A DNA stretch of 64,000 nucleotides, taken from NCBI GenBank assembly GCA_000701945.1, contig JNKE01000016.1, forward strand, positions 1 to 64,000, read 5' to 3'. The notes beneath the pieces were generated by a model. That model ran no database searches. It was given only the letters and a program-made list of their open reading frames with translations, and was not told the origin of the DNA. Below are positions 1-7,830 of this stretch, piece by piece; the first letter of the stretch is position 1, and every line of letters begins with the position of its first letter. The translations under genes and the position numbers were made by a program. This DNA is from Anaerotruncus sp. MC2020 (lineage in GTDB: Bacteria > Bacillota > Clostridia > Oscillospirales > Ruminococcaceae).

Positions 1-5
1 AACTT

Positions 6-95
6 GCGGAACGCCGAGGGTGACTCCCCGCAGTGCGGGGAGATGTCAGCGAAGCTGACAGAGGGGACGGGCGCCAGTTAGGCGGCGTTCCCTAC
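6..95. repeat. Composite palindrome with nested insert
   Basis: The outer arms (GCGGAACGCC at the left, GGCGTTCCCTAC at the right) match the simple unit found intact at 1775-1802, 6716-6743 and 46489-46514. Here they are split by about 60 bases containing two further hairpins: CTCCCCG/CGGGGAG near 25-41 and TGTCAGC/GCTGACA near 44-60. It looks like one repeat nested inside another. No gene is visible in bases 1-246 apart from this element and the next two palindromes. Confidence 0.7.
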
Positions 96-133
96 AATAT
101 GATATCCAACGACCATTACATATCCGCGAATCA

Positions 134-213
134 CGTACCGAGGTACGTGGTCGGCGGACGTGCAATACGTCAGAAAACCGAAAATACGGGACGCCGTGAA
201 CGCCGTCCCCTAC
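134..213. repeat. Two palindromes upstream of the M23 gene
   Basis: A perfect inverted repeat CACGTACC/GGTACGTG lies at about 134-151. A unit of the GTAGGGG/CCCCTAC family (GGGACGCCGTGAACGCCGTCCC followed by CTAC in sense, split here for length) lies at 187-213. Both sit just upstream of the M23 peptidase start and could form hairpins in its leader. Confidence 0.6.
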
Positions 214-246
214 ATAAAAATACGAAAGGGAGTAAGTTCATCAGTT

Positions 247-1602
247 ATGAAGAACCTCACAGTAACAAAGAAAATACTCGCGTTCCTGTGCTGTACGGCT
301 GTATCGGTCAGCGCTGTAGCTGCCTACCCGATTGTGACCGACAACTGTCAGGACGCCTCCGCAAAGACTATACAGGAGATTCAGGAGGAGCGCAAGGCTA
401 ACAACGAGAAAATCGCCTCGCTTCAGGGCGAGATAGACAGTCTCGAGGGCGACAAGAACAACGAGAAAGCCTATCAGGACAGCCTCAACAAGCAGATAGG
501 CTGCATTCAGGACAACATCAACCTCCTCAATCAGGAGCTCGACGTCATAGCTACTGACATCAACGCCACTCAGGGCAACATCGTCCTCCTCGACGAGGAT
601 ATCACCGCTCAGCAGCAGGAGATAGACACCAATATCGAGCTCTTCAAGCAGCGTCTCTGCGCAATGTATATCAGCAGCAACGAGTCGTCAGCGTCCGTTA
701 TACTCGGCTCTGACAGCTTCTACGACGTCATGTCGCGCGTGCAGATGATAAACCGCATCGCCGAGTACGACGACGAGCTCATCGAAAATATCCTCGGCGA
801 GATAGACAGGCTCGAGCAGTCCAAGAGCGAAATGGAGACCGAAAAACTCTCCCTCGAGATGAAGCTCGAGGAGCAGGAGGTCCGCAAGAAGGAAAAGGCT
901 GACGAGATAGCTGCACTCAATACACAGCTCATGAAGACGCAGTCCGAGATAGACCGCCTCGCCCTCGCTCAGCAGGACCTCGAACGCAAAAAAGAGGACA
1001 TCGAAAAGGACAACGCCGAACTCGCGGCTGAGCAGGCTGAGATAGAGGCTGAGATAGCCCGTCAGGCGGCAGAGGCTCAGAGGCTCGAAAACGAGAGGCT
1101 TCGTGCTCTCCAGCAGCAGAGCGGCGGCTATGTGAGCAATTACAGCGGCCCGATGAGCTTCGAGGTCAACGCAGGTGCGGCAGGTCTCGGCTGGCCTGTA
1201 CCTGGTCACAGCGGCATTTCCAGCTACTACGGCTACCGCTGGGGCACGCTCCACGGCGGCATTGACATCAGCGACGGCGGCATTATGGGAGCTCCCGTAG
1301 TTGCTGCGCGCGCGGGAACTGTAACAAGAATGAACAACTCGTGCAGCCATAACTACGGCAAGAGCGGCAGCTGCGGCTGCGGAGGCGGCTACGGCAACTA
1401 CGTCGCTATCTCCCACGACGGCACGTACTCCACCCTCTACGGACACCTCACGTCCGCCTGCGTATCGGTCGGCGACTACGTAGAGCAGGGACAGGTCATC
1501 GGCTACGTCGGCTCTACAGGCTGGTCTACAGGCGAGCACCTCCACTTCGAGGTATACGTCAACGGCGTCCGTCAGGACCCGATGGGATACGTCAGCCCGT
1601 AA
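247..1602 (+). CDS. Secreted M23 peptidoglycan hydrolase with coiled coil
   Basis: The 451-residue protein starts with a basic N-terminus and hydrophobic signal segment (residues about 1-35). A long charged coiled coil (about 40-290) follows, of the kind seen in EnvC- and CwlO-like proteins. The C-terminal LytM/M23 domain (about 315-445) keeps the zinc residues H336 and D340 (HGGID) and the HLHF pair H431/H433. A cysteine- and glycine-rich insertion (SCGCGGGYG) lies inside the peptidase domain. It should cleave peptide cross-links or activate wall hydrolases outside the membrane. The ATG at 247 is chosen over an in-frame upstream start because the signal peptide begins there; an AAAGGGAG sequence lies at about 225-232. 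Family assignment is firm; the exact bond cut is not known. Confidence 0.9.
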   Translation: MKNLTVTKKILAFLCCTAVSVSAVAAYPIVTDNCQDASAKTIQEIQEERKANNEKIASLQGEIDSLEGDKNNEKAYQDSLNKQIGCIQDNINLLNQELDVIATDINATQGNIVLLDEDITAQQQEIDTNIELFKQRLCAMYISSNESSASVILGSDSFYDVMSRVQMINRIAEYDDELIENILGEIDRLEQSKSEMETEKLSLEMKLEEQEVRKKEKADEIAALNTQLMKTQSEIDRLALAQQDLERKKEDIEKDNAELAAEQAEIEAEIARQAAEAQRLENERLRALQQQSGGYVSNYSGPMSFEVNAGAAGLGWPVPGHSGISSYYGYRWGTLHGGIDISDGGIMGAPVVAARAGTVTRMNNSCSHNYGKSGSCGCGGGYGNYVAISHDGTYSTLYGHLTSACVSVGDYVEQGQVIGYVGSTGWSTGEHLHFEVYVNGVRQDPMGYVSP

Positions 1603-1618
1603 CGCTCTGAAATGAATC

Positions 1619-1802
1619 GTAGGGGCAGCGTCCCGCCGCCCGCAAGGAAATACCTAAAATGTGATGATTCGGGCGAGCGGAACTCGCCCCTACACACAAT
1701 GCGTATCAACGGATATTCCGTAGGGGCGCTTTCCGAGCGCCCGCAAAAGAAAACGAACGCTCATATTCGGGCGAGCGGAACGCCGAGGGCGGCGTTCCCT
1801 AC
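1619..1802. repeat. Cluster of four GTAGGGG-type palindromes
   Basis: Units lie at 1619-1643, 1671-1693, 1720-1744 and 1775-1802, in alternating orientation. Each has GTAGGGG (or CCCCTAC) at one end and CCCGC (or GCGGG) at the other, with a different self-complementary core. The last one is fused to part of a GGGCGAGC core, so it looks chimaeric. They fill most of the 287-base gap between the M23 and S41 genes; no other gene is visible there. Confidence 0.75.
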
Positions 1803-1828
1803 ACAAACACCTTTATCGGACATTTATT

Positions 1829-1856
1829 AGGGAACGCCGCCTTCGGCGTTCCTTTT
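1829..1856 (+). terminator. Hairpin with T-run before the S41 gene
   Basis: GGAACGCCG and CGGCGTTCC pair around a short loop and are followed by CTTTTC. It could end transcription from the M23 gene, or be another member of the palindrome family. It lies about 34 bases before the next start codon. Confidence 0.45.
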
Positions 1857-1889
1857 CGATGTTCAAATCCACAAAGAAAGTGATAACCT

Positions 1890-3053
1890 ATGAATAAAAA
1901 GATAAGCCTTGGTCTCGCGCTCAGCCTTATCGCGGTCTCAATGGCGGTGACATTCATTCTCACGTCGTTCTTCTCGCTCCAGAGCTTCAACAAGAAGGTC
2001 GTCGACGTCACCGAAAAATCGAAGAAGTACACCTCGCTCCAGACCCTCGACGGCTACATCCGCGAGAACTACTACGGCGACATTGACGAGAGCAAGCTCA
2101 GCGACGGGCTCATGAAGGGCTATGTTTCGGGCATCGGCGACAAGTACAGCCGCTACCTCACCGCCGCGGAGTACCTCACCGAGAAGAACGAGAACTCGGG
2201 CGAGCTCGTCGGTCTCGGACTCACTCTCGCCGAGGACGCGAGCGGCTATATGCGCATCTCCGAGATTATGGAGGACTCACCCGCCTTTGATTCGGGACTG
2301 ACGGGCGGCGACATCATCACTTCCATAGACGGACTCGACGTCAAGGAGGCAGGCTTCAGCGAGGCTATGGACGCCATGCGCGGCACCGAGGGCTCACCCG
2401 TCACGCTGACCGTCCGCCGCGATGGCAAGGAGCAGGAATACTCCTTCGTGCGCCGCTCTATCGAGGTCAAGACCGTCAAGGCGGAAATGCTCGGCAGTCA
2501 GATAGGCTACATCAAGATAACGGGCTTCAAGGAAAACACCCCTCAGCAGTTCATAGACGCGCTCGAGAGGCTGACTACAAACGGCGCTAAATCGCTGATA
2601 TTCGACCTACGTGACAACAACGGCGGACTCATCACCGCGCTTCAGGATTGCGTTGACCCGCTCCTGCCCGAGGGCGTCATCGCAGAGGCGGAGTACAAGG
2701 ACGGTCACACCGAGACTATCGTCTACTCGGACGAGTCCGAACTCGACCTGCCTATGGTCACTATCGTCAACTCGGGAACTGCCAGTGCCGCGGAGCTGTT
2801 TGCGGCTTCACTGCGCGATTTTGGCAAGGCTCCCGTGGTGGGCTCGCAGACCTACGGCAAGGGCGTTATGCAGGAGACAAACGAAATGGACAACGGCGGC
2901 GCGGTCATTCTCACGGTGGCACGCTACAGGACGACCGTCTCCGAATGCTACGACGGCATCGGTCTCACGCCCGATTATCAAGTCGAGAACGAGGACGAGA
3001 AGGTCGACGCTCAGTACAACAAAGCTGTGGAGGTTCTTCTTGCAAGTGAATAA
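1890..3053 (+). CDS. S41 C-terminal processing peptidase (CtpA/CtpB-like)
   Basis: The 387-residue protein has one N-terminal hydrophobic segment (about 5-28) that anchors or exports it. A short cap region follows, then a PDZ domain (about 95-175, with SPAFDSGLTGGDIITSIDG), then the S41 serine protease core. The Ser/Lys dyad is visible as S299 (GTASAAE) and K324 (TYGKGV), 25 residues apart as in CtpB. It would degrade or process extracytoplasmic proteins. The order M23 then S41 on one strand is common in Firmicutes, where CtpA/B lie next to EnvC-like factors. In sporulating relatives CtpB acts in sigma-K activation, but the paralogue cannot be decided here. Confidence 0.93.
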   Translation: MNKKISLGLALSLIAVSMAVTFILTSFFSLQSFNKKVVDVTEKSKKYTSLQTLDGYIRENYYGDIDESKLSDGLMKGYVSGIGDKYSRYLTAAEYLTEKNENSGELVGLGLTLAEDASGYMRISEIMEDSPAFDSGLTGGDIITSIDGLDVKEAGFSEAMDAMRGTEGSPVTLTVRRDGKEQEYSFVRRSIEVKTVKAEMLGSQIGYIKITGFKENTPQQFIDALERLTTNGAKSLIFDLRDNNGGLITALQDCVDPLLPEGVIAEAEYKDGHTETIVYSDESELDLPMVTIVNSGTASAAELFAASLRDFGKAPVVGSQTYGKGVMQETNEMDNGGAVILTVARYRTTVSECYDGIGLTPDYQVENEDEKVDAQYNKAVEVLLASE

Positions 3054-3060
3054 TCCTCAC

Positions 3061-3090
3061 AAGGACGGAGCTTTTCCGTCCTTTTTTGTT
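3061..3090 (+). terminator. Intrinsic terminator after the S41 gene
   Basis: AAGGACGGA pairs with TCCGTCCTT across a short loop, followed by TTTTTTG and more T residues. It starts 8 bases after the stop codon. Confidence 0.85.
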
Positions 3091-3093
3091 TTT

Positions 3094-3222
3094 GTAGGGG
3101 CTGATGCCTATATCAGCCCGCAAATAATGCAAAGACAAACACGGGGCGATGTGGGCATCGCCCCCTACATCACGTTCGGCAAATTATTCTGTGAGATGCG
3201 GACGCCCGAAGGGCGCCCCTAC
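3094..3222. repeat. Palindrome cluster including a paired 75-base module
   Basis: Units lie at 3094-3121 (core TGATGCCTATATCA), 3143-3168 (GGGCGATGTGGGCATCGCCC) and 3198-3222. The first two are joined by a 21-base spacer, and the whole 3094-3168 module recurs at 15235-15309 with nearly the same spacer. Of the 426-base gap to the next gene, the rest is AT-rich and holds the promoter listed next. Confidence 0.7.
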
Positions 3223-3373
3223 AAAAAGGAATGACCCTCTATAAGGGGGCGGAAAAAGGCATTTTTGCAATGGAAAACCGTTGATTATTGAAAAAATTTA
3301 AAAGATTTTTCGTTACTATTTACTAACATTACACAAAATACAGTTAAATAAATAAAATATATCTCCTCCCCCT

Positions 3374-3401
3374 TTTCAACAGTGGCAGATTGTGGTATAA
3401 T
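3374..3401 (+). promoter_or_regulatory. Promoter of phosphoglucomutase
   Basis: A perfect TATAAT is at 3396-3401. The upstream TTTCAA at 3374-3379 is a weak -35 at 16-base spacing. The region 3283-3370 is unusually AT-rich, like an UP element. A hairpin (GTCTGC/GCAGAC, about 3432-3452) follows in the transcribed leader. Confidence 0.6.
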
Positions 3402-3479
3402 CATTATGTGTATTTATAAGATAAGATAAAAAGTCTGCTATAGCACGGCAGACCCTAAGTTATATTGGAGGGTATCAAC

Positions 3480-5192
3480 ATGAAAGAAAAAGAGCTTTAT
3501 CGCGTATGGTGCGAGAATGCCACTGCCGACCCCGACCTCGCCGCAGAGCTTGCGGAGATAAAGGACGACGAGGAAGCGATAAACGACAGGTTCTACCGCG
3601 ACCTCGAATTCGGTACGGGCGGTCTGCGCGGTGTCATCGGCGCAGGTACCAACCGCATGAACATATACACCGTAAAGCGCGCTACTCAGGGCTTTGCGGA
3701 CTACCTCAACCAGGAGTACAAGAACCCCAGCGTCGCTATCTCCTTCGACAGCCGCATCAAGAGCGATGTCTTCTCGAAGGCGGCGGCAGAGGTGCTCGCG
3801 GCTAACGGCATCAAGGTGCATATCTACAGCGAGCTCATGCCTACTCCCTGCCTGTCATGGGCAGTGCGCGCGCTCAAGTGTCAGGGCGGCATCATGGTCA
3901 CTGCGAGCCACAACCCCGCCAAGTACAACGGCTACAAGGTTTACGGCGAGGACGGCTGTCAGATAACTCTGCGCGGCGCCGAGATAATCCTCGAGAAGAT
4001 AAACTCCCTCGACATCTTCAAGGACGTCAAGTCCTCGGACTTCGACGAGGAGCTCAAAAAGGGCAACATCAGCTACATCGGTCAGGACGTCATTGAGGCT
4101 TTCTATCAGCGCGTCCTCGCCGAGGGCATCAACACCGACCTCTGCGCTTCGAGCGGCTTGAAGGTCGTATATACGCCTCTCAACGGCACAGGCAACAAGC
4201 CCGTCCGCGAGGTGCTCAAACGCATCGGCATCACTGACGTGACCGTTGTCAAGGAGCAGGAGAATCCCGACGGAAACTTCCCGACCTGTCCCTACCCGAA
4301 CCCCGAGATTCGTGAGGCTCTCGAGGTAGGTCTGAGATACTGCAAGGAGGTCAAGCCCGACCTTCTCCTCGCAACTGACCCCGACTGCGACCGCGTCGGC
4401 ATCGCTGTCCCCGACGGCGACGACTACGCTCTGTTCAGCGGCAACGAGGTTGGAGCTCTGCTCCTCGAGTACATATGCAGTCAGCGCAAGGCTAAGGGCA
4501 CTATGCCCGCGAACCCCGTCGCTGTCAAGACCATTGTCACTACCGACATCGTCGCTTCTATCTGCAAGGAGTACGGCGTCGAGATGATAGACGTGCTCAC
4601 AGGCTTCAAGTTCATCGGCGAGCAGATTGGCTTCCTCGAGGCTAAGGGCGAGGAAAACCGCTATATCTTCGGCTTTGAGGAGAGCTACGGCTACCTCTCG
4701 GGCGGATATGTCCGCGATAAGGACGCTGTTGACGCTTCCATGCTCATCTGCGAAATGGCGGCTTACTACCGCACCAAGGGCATCACGCTCCTTCAGGCGC
4801 GCGAGAATATGTACAAGAAGTACGGTATGTTCTACCAGACCCTCTACAGCTTCACTTTCGAGGGCGAGAGCGGCTTGAAGAAAATGGACGAGATAATGAC
4901 TACGCTCCGCAACACGCCTCCCACGGAGATTGCGGGACTCAAAGTTGTCAAGTTCGAGGACTACAAGACCTCCGTCCGCAAGGATATCCTCACGGGCGCA
5001 GAGAGCGAGATAACCCTCCCGAAGTCGAACGTGCTCGCGTTCTACCTCGAGGGCGGCTCGAAGGCTATCGTTCGTCCCTCGGGCACGGAGCCCAAGATAA
5101 AGACCTACCTCACCGCCAAACAGCCCGACCTCGCGTCGGCTCAGGCGCTCGAGAAGAAGCTCTGCGAGGACTTCTCACGCAACTTCAAGTAA
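3480..5192 (+). CDS. Phospho-sugar mutase (alpha-phosphoglucomutase)
   Basis: The 570-residue protein has the full alpha-D-phosphohexomutase signature in order: phosphoserine loop TASHNP (S143), metal loop DPDCDR (D300, D302, D304), sugar-binding loop GFEESYGYLSGG near 400, and phosphate-binding RPSGTEPKIK near the C-terminus. Length and motif spacing fit the Firmicutes PgcA type, which interconverts glucose-1-phosphate and glucose-6-phosphate in the cytoplasm for UDP-glucose, glycogen and glycolipid synthesis. Start choice: GGAGGG at 3467-3472 lies 7 bases before the ATG at 3480; an in-frame TTG at 3465 overlaps the ribosome site and is unlikely. It has its own promoter and terminator. Phosphomannomutase activity cannot be excluded. 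Confidence 0.95.
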   Translation: MKEKELYRVWCENATADPDLAAELAEIKDDEEAINDRFYRDLEFGTGGLRGVIGAGTNRMNIYTVKRATQGFADYLNQEYKNPSVAISFDSRIKSDVFSKAAAEVLAANGIKVHIYSELMPTPCLSWAVRALKCQGGIMVTASHNPAKYNGYKVYGEDGCQITLRGAEIILEKINSLDIFKDVKSSDFDEELKKGNISYIGQDVIEAFYQRVLAEGINTDLCASSGLKVVYTPLNGTGNKPVREVLKRIGITDVTVVKEQENPDGNFPTCPYPNPEIREALEVGLRYCKEVKPDLLLATDPDCDRVGIAVPDGDDYALFSGNEVGALLLEYICSQRKAKGTMPANPVAVKTIVTTDIVASICKEYGVEMIDVLTGFKFIGEQIGFLEAKGEENRYIFGFEESYGYLSGGYVRDKDAVDASMLICEMAAYYRTKGITLLQARENMYKKYGMFYQTLYSFTFEGESGLKKMDEIMTTLRNTPPTEIAGLKVVKFEDYKTSVRKDILTGAESEITLPKSNVLAFYLEGGSKAIVRPSGTEPKIKTYLTAKQPDLASAQALEKKLCEDFSRNFK

Positions 5193-5196
5193 TAGC

Positions 5197-5223
5197 AAAG
5201 GCGGACGCAAGTCCGCCTTTTTA
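5197..5223 (+). terminator. Terminator after phosphoglucomutase
   Basis: AAAGGCGGAC and GTCCGCCTTT form a perfect stem with a CGCAA-type loop, followed by T residues. It begins 5 bases after the stop codon. Confidence 0.88.
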
Positions 5224-5243
5224 ATTGAGAATGGAGAATGAAT

Positions 5244-5370
5244 GTAGGGGCGAGTTCCGCTCGCCCGCTGATATGCCTGTAATTGTCGGACGCCCGAAGG
5301 GCGCCCCTACAGATAATCCGTTTATCGCGTGTGTTTCGGTAAGTTGCGGGCGCTCGGAAAGCGCCCCTAC
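5244..5370. repeat. Three GTAGGGG-type palindromes
   Basis: Units lie at 5244-5268, 5287-5310 and 5346-5370, with three different stem cores. They fill the first half of the 333-base gap between the mutase and rpmE. The second half is AT-rich and contains the rpmE promoter. Confidence 0.75.
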
Positions 5371-5408
5371 AGTTTCAAATTAAAACAAAAAAATAAATCT
5401 CCACAGGC

Positions 5409-5437
5409 TTGACAGGCGCGTGAGTCTATGATATAAT
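5409..5437 (+). promoter_or_regulatory. Sigma-A promoter of rpmE
   Basis: A perfect TTGACA (5409-5414) and a perfect TATAAT (5432-5437) are separated by exactly 17 bases. Confidence 0.9.
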
Positions 5438-5525
5438 TAATTACTGTAATGTATATTGGCACTACTGTCTAAAGGAACTGATGGGCTGCACGATTATACA
5501 GAAATAATCCATGGAGGTGAAAATC

Positions 5526-5729
5526 GTGAAAGAGGGAATCCATCCTACAATGTACAAGACCACAATTACCTGCCACTGCGGTAACGTGATCGAGACAATG
5601 TCCACAAAGGAGAACATCAAGGTTGAAATCTGCTCTAAGTGCCATCCGTTCTACACAGGCAAGCAGAAGCTTGTTGACACAGGCGGACGCGTTGACAGAT
5701 TCAAGAAGCGTTTCAATCTCGATAAGTAA
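5526..5729 (+). CDS. rpmE: 50S ribosomal protein L31
   Basis: The 67-residue protein starts MKEGIHPT, as L31 does, and ends with the KKRFNLDK tail. Four cysteines, C16 and C18 (CHC) and C36 and C39 (CSKC), mark it as the zinc-binding form. Zinc-free L31B paralogues usually replace it under zinc starvation. Start choice: an ATG at 5511 overlaps the ribosome site GGAGGTGA (5513-5520), so the GTG at 5526 is the real start, about 6 bases downstream. It is a single-gene unit with its own strong promoter and terminator. Confidence 0.96.
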   Translation: MKEGIHPTMYKTTITCHCGNVIETMSTKENIKVEICSKCHPFYTGKQKLVDTGGRVDRFKKRFNLDK

Positions 5730-5735
5730 TCCAAG

Positions 5736-5759
5736 AGCCGCTCAAACGAGCGGCTTTTT
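5736..5759 (+). terminator. Terminator after rpmE
   Basis: AGCCGCTC and GAGCGGCT pair around AAAC and are followed by TTTT. It begins 6 bases after the stop codon. Confidence 0.9.
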
Positions 5760-5775
5760 CCATAAGATGCAAGCT

Positions 5776-5827
5776 GTAGGGGCGAGTTCCGTTCGCTCTC
5801 TTGCGGACGCCCGAAGGGCGCCCCTAC
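5776..5827. repeat. Two GTAGGGG-type palindromes
   Basis: A degenerate unit (5776-5801) with GTTCGCTC instead of GCTCGCCCGC abuts an intact unit (5803-5827). They lie just upstream of the next start codon. Confidence 0.65.
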
Positions 5828-5854
5828 AATAAACGAAATACGCGGAGGTGCAAT

Positions 5855-6493
5855 ATGAACTATCTGACCATAGCCGAGCCCGCCGAAGCCTCGTTCGTGG
5901 AGAAAAAGTCCGAATTTATCGGCTATATCGCTCCCGTGAAGAATGGCGACGAGGCTGTCGAATTCATCAATAAGATAAAGTCCATGCACCGCAAGGCGCG
6001 CCACAACGTCTACGCGTACATCGTGCGGAAGGACAACATCTCCCGCTACTCGGACGACGGCGAGCCGCAGGGCACTGCGGGAGTCCCCGTCCTCGACGTA
6101 CTGCAAAAGCGCGGGCTGACGGACGTATGCGTCGTGGTGACCCGCTACTTCGGAGGCATTCTCCTCGGCGGAGGAGGTCTCGTGCGCGCGTACTCCCATG
6201 CGGCGGCGCTCGCCTGTGACGCGGCACAGCTCATGGATATGCGGCTCTGCCACAGACTGCGTATCACCGCGGATTACGGTATGTACGGCAAGATAAGCTA
6301 CATCCTGCCGAGCTTCGACACGATGACCGAGAGCTCCGACTTCGGCACTGACGTCGTGCTGGAGATACTGGTGCTGTCGGAGAAGCTCGACGCTTTGACT
6401 ACGGAGCTGACCGAGGTCACGAACGGAGCCGCTAAAATTGAGGATTTGGGCGAGCTGTACGGTGATTTTTCGTCCGTGATAAAAAATTCCTGA
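5855..6493 (+). CDS. YigZ/IMPACT family protein
   Basis: The 212-residue protein matches the YigZ/YvyE family, whose N-terminal half is the UPF0029/IMPACT domain. Visible signatures are EKKSEFIGYI near the start, KARHNVYAY (about 48-56), the SDDGEPQGTAG loop (about 67-77) and VVVTRYFGGILLGGGGLVRAY (read in two parts, about 93-113). The C-terminal half is the DUF1949-type ferredoxin-like domain. The family is linked by homology to translation and stress responses, but no enzymatic reaction is established. GGAGGTG at about 5844-5850 sets the ATG at 5855. The true start excludes an upstream extension that runs into repeat DNA. It stands alone between repeat clusters. Confidence 0.9.
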   Translation: MNYLTIAEPAEASFVEKKSEFIGYIAPVKNGDEAVEFINKIKSMHRKARHNVYAYIVRKDNISRYSDDGEPQGTAGVPVLDVLQKRGLTDVCVVVTRYFGGILLGGGGLVRAYSHAAALACDAAQLMDMRLCHRLRITADYGMYGKISYILPSFDTMTESSDFGTDVVLEILVLSEKLDALTTELTEVTNGAAKIEDLGELYGDFSSVIKNS

Positions 6494-6548
6494 AATTTTA
6501 AAGGGATTTTCACGTTTCGGGAGTATAAGTATTATAAAGACTAATTAT

Positions 6549-6793
6549 GTAGGGGCGAGTTCCGCTCGCCCGCCAGTTTGTCGGTATTTATCGGGCGCTT
6601 GGATAAGCAGCGCACCAAATCTTTGATTTGGATTGCGATGCTATATGCAGCTTTGCTGTAATGCGCCCCTACAGGTTCGTTTGAAATATCTCGCCCGCGG
6701 ATTCTTTGCATAATTGCGGAACGCCGAGGGCGGCGTTCCCTACACGGATAAAAACGACCGCAACCTATGGTAGGGGCGGATATTATCCGCCCA
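6549..6793. repeat. Palindrome cluster upstream of the dgt-like gene
   Basis: Simple units lie at 6549-6573, 6716-6743 and 6770-6793, the last with core GGATATTATCC. The long nested unit at 6592-6672 is listed separately. Together they occupy most of the 336-base gap. No other gene or clear promoter was seen. Confidence 0.7.
6592..6672 (-). repeat. Nested 81-base repeat, copy 1
   Basis: Outer arms CGGGCGC and GCGCCCCTAC enclose a roughly 60-base insert containing AAATCTTTGATTTGG and GCAGCTTTGCTGTAAT. The same insert occurs at 9611-9691 (opposite orientation) and 15067-15147 (same orientation as here). The arms alone match the simple unit at 1720-1744 and 5346-5370. Confidence 0.8.
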
Positions 6794-6829
6794 CAAACGG
6801 CAAGCTCTCAGCACCAAAGGGGTGATAGA

Positions 6830-7825
6830 ATGACTGTAAGAGAACAGTACGAGATAACAGAAGTCGGTATACTGAGCAAATTCGCGTGTACGAGCGTGAA
6901 TGAGGAGATGATACGCCGCGAGCGCCACGAGGACAAGTGCCCGTTCCGCACCGAGTTCCAGCGCGACCGTGACCGCATAATCCACTGCAACACCTTCCGC
7001 AGACTGAAGCGTAAAACGCAGGTGTTCCTGTCTCCCGTCGGAGACCACTACCGCACACGCCTCACGCACACGCTCGAAGTCTCGCAGATAGCGCGTACCA
7101 TTGCGCGCGGTATGCGGCTAAATGAAGACCTCACGGAGGCGATAGCGCTCGGTCACGACCTCGGACACTCCCCGTTCGGACACTGCGGAGAGCGCATACT
7201 CGACGAGATATGCCCCCACGGCTTCAAGCACTACGAGCAGAGCGTGCGCGTGGTGGAGTCGCTCGAGAAAAAGGGCGCAGGACTCAACCTCACCTACGCC
7301 GTGCGCGACGGCATACTCTGCCACACGAACAGGGTCGCCGCGACAAAGGAGGGCAATATCGTCCGTCTCGCGGACACTATCGCCTACATCAACCACGATA
7401 TCGAGGACTCTGTACGCGCGGGTATCCTCGACCCGAACGACCTGCCGAACGACTGCGTGAGAGTCCTCGGCAACACCAAGACAAAGCGCATCACCACGCT
7501 CATCGCCTCGGTCATCGAGCACGGAGCGTATGAGATAGACTTCGCGCCGCAGATTCGCAAGGCGCACGATGACCTCAAAGCCTTCATGTTCCGAAAGGTG
7601 TACACCAATCCCGCCGCAAAGCAGGAGGAGGAAAAGGCTGTACAGCTCATATCCAAGCTGTACGAGTACTTCATCGCGAACATAAACAAGCTCCCCGAGG
7701 AGTACCGCGTCATAGCGAAAAAGACCGACCCAGACAGGGCTGTCTGCGACTACATCTCGGGCATGAGCGACAGCTACGCGGTAGACCTCTACACCGAGCT
7801 GTTCGTCCCCAAGTTCTGGAAGTGA
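6830..7825 (+). CDS. dGTPase-like HD-domain dNTP triphosphohydrolase
   Basis: The 331-residue protein has the dGTPase signature FRRLKRKTQVF and the HD phosphohydrolase metal ligands H80 (RLTHTLEV), H109 and D110 (GHDLGHSPFGH). It should hydrolyse dNTPs to deoxynucleosides and triphosphate, limiting the dNTP pool. The length matches the short dgt-like subfamily found beside dnaG in clostridia. GGGGTGAT at about 6819-6826 precedes the ATG at 6830. Its TGA stop lies 5 bases before the dnaG start, so the two are co-transcribed. Substrate preference among dNTPs cannot be read from the sequence. Confidence 0.92.
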   Translation: MTVREQYEITEVGILSKFACTSVNEEMIRRERHEDKCPFRTEFQRDRDRIIHCNTFRRLKRKTQVFLSPVGDHYRTRLTHTLEVSQIARTIARGMRLNEDLTEAIALGHDLGHSPFGHCGERILDEICPHGFKHYEQSVRVVESLEKKGAGLNLTYAVRDGILCHTNRVAATKEGNIVRLADTIAYINHDIEDSVRAGILDPNDLPNDCVRVLGNTKTKRITTLIASVIEHGAYEIDFAPQIRKAHDDLKAFMFRKVYTNPAAKQEEEKAVQLISKLYEYFIANINKLPEEYRVIAKKTDPDRAVCDYISGMSDSYAVDLYTELFVPKFWK

Positions 7826-7830
7826 CCCGC

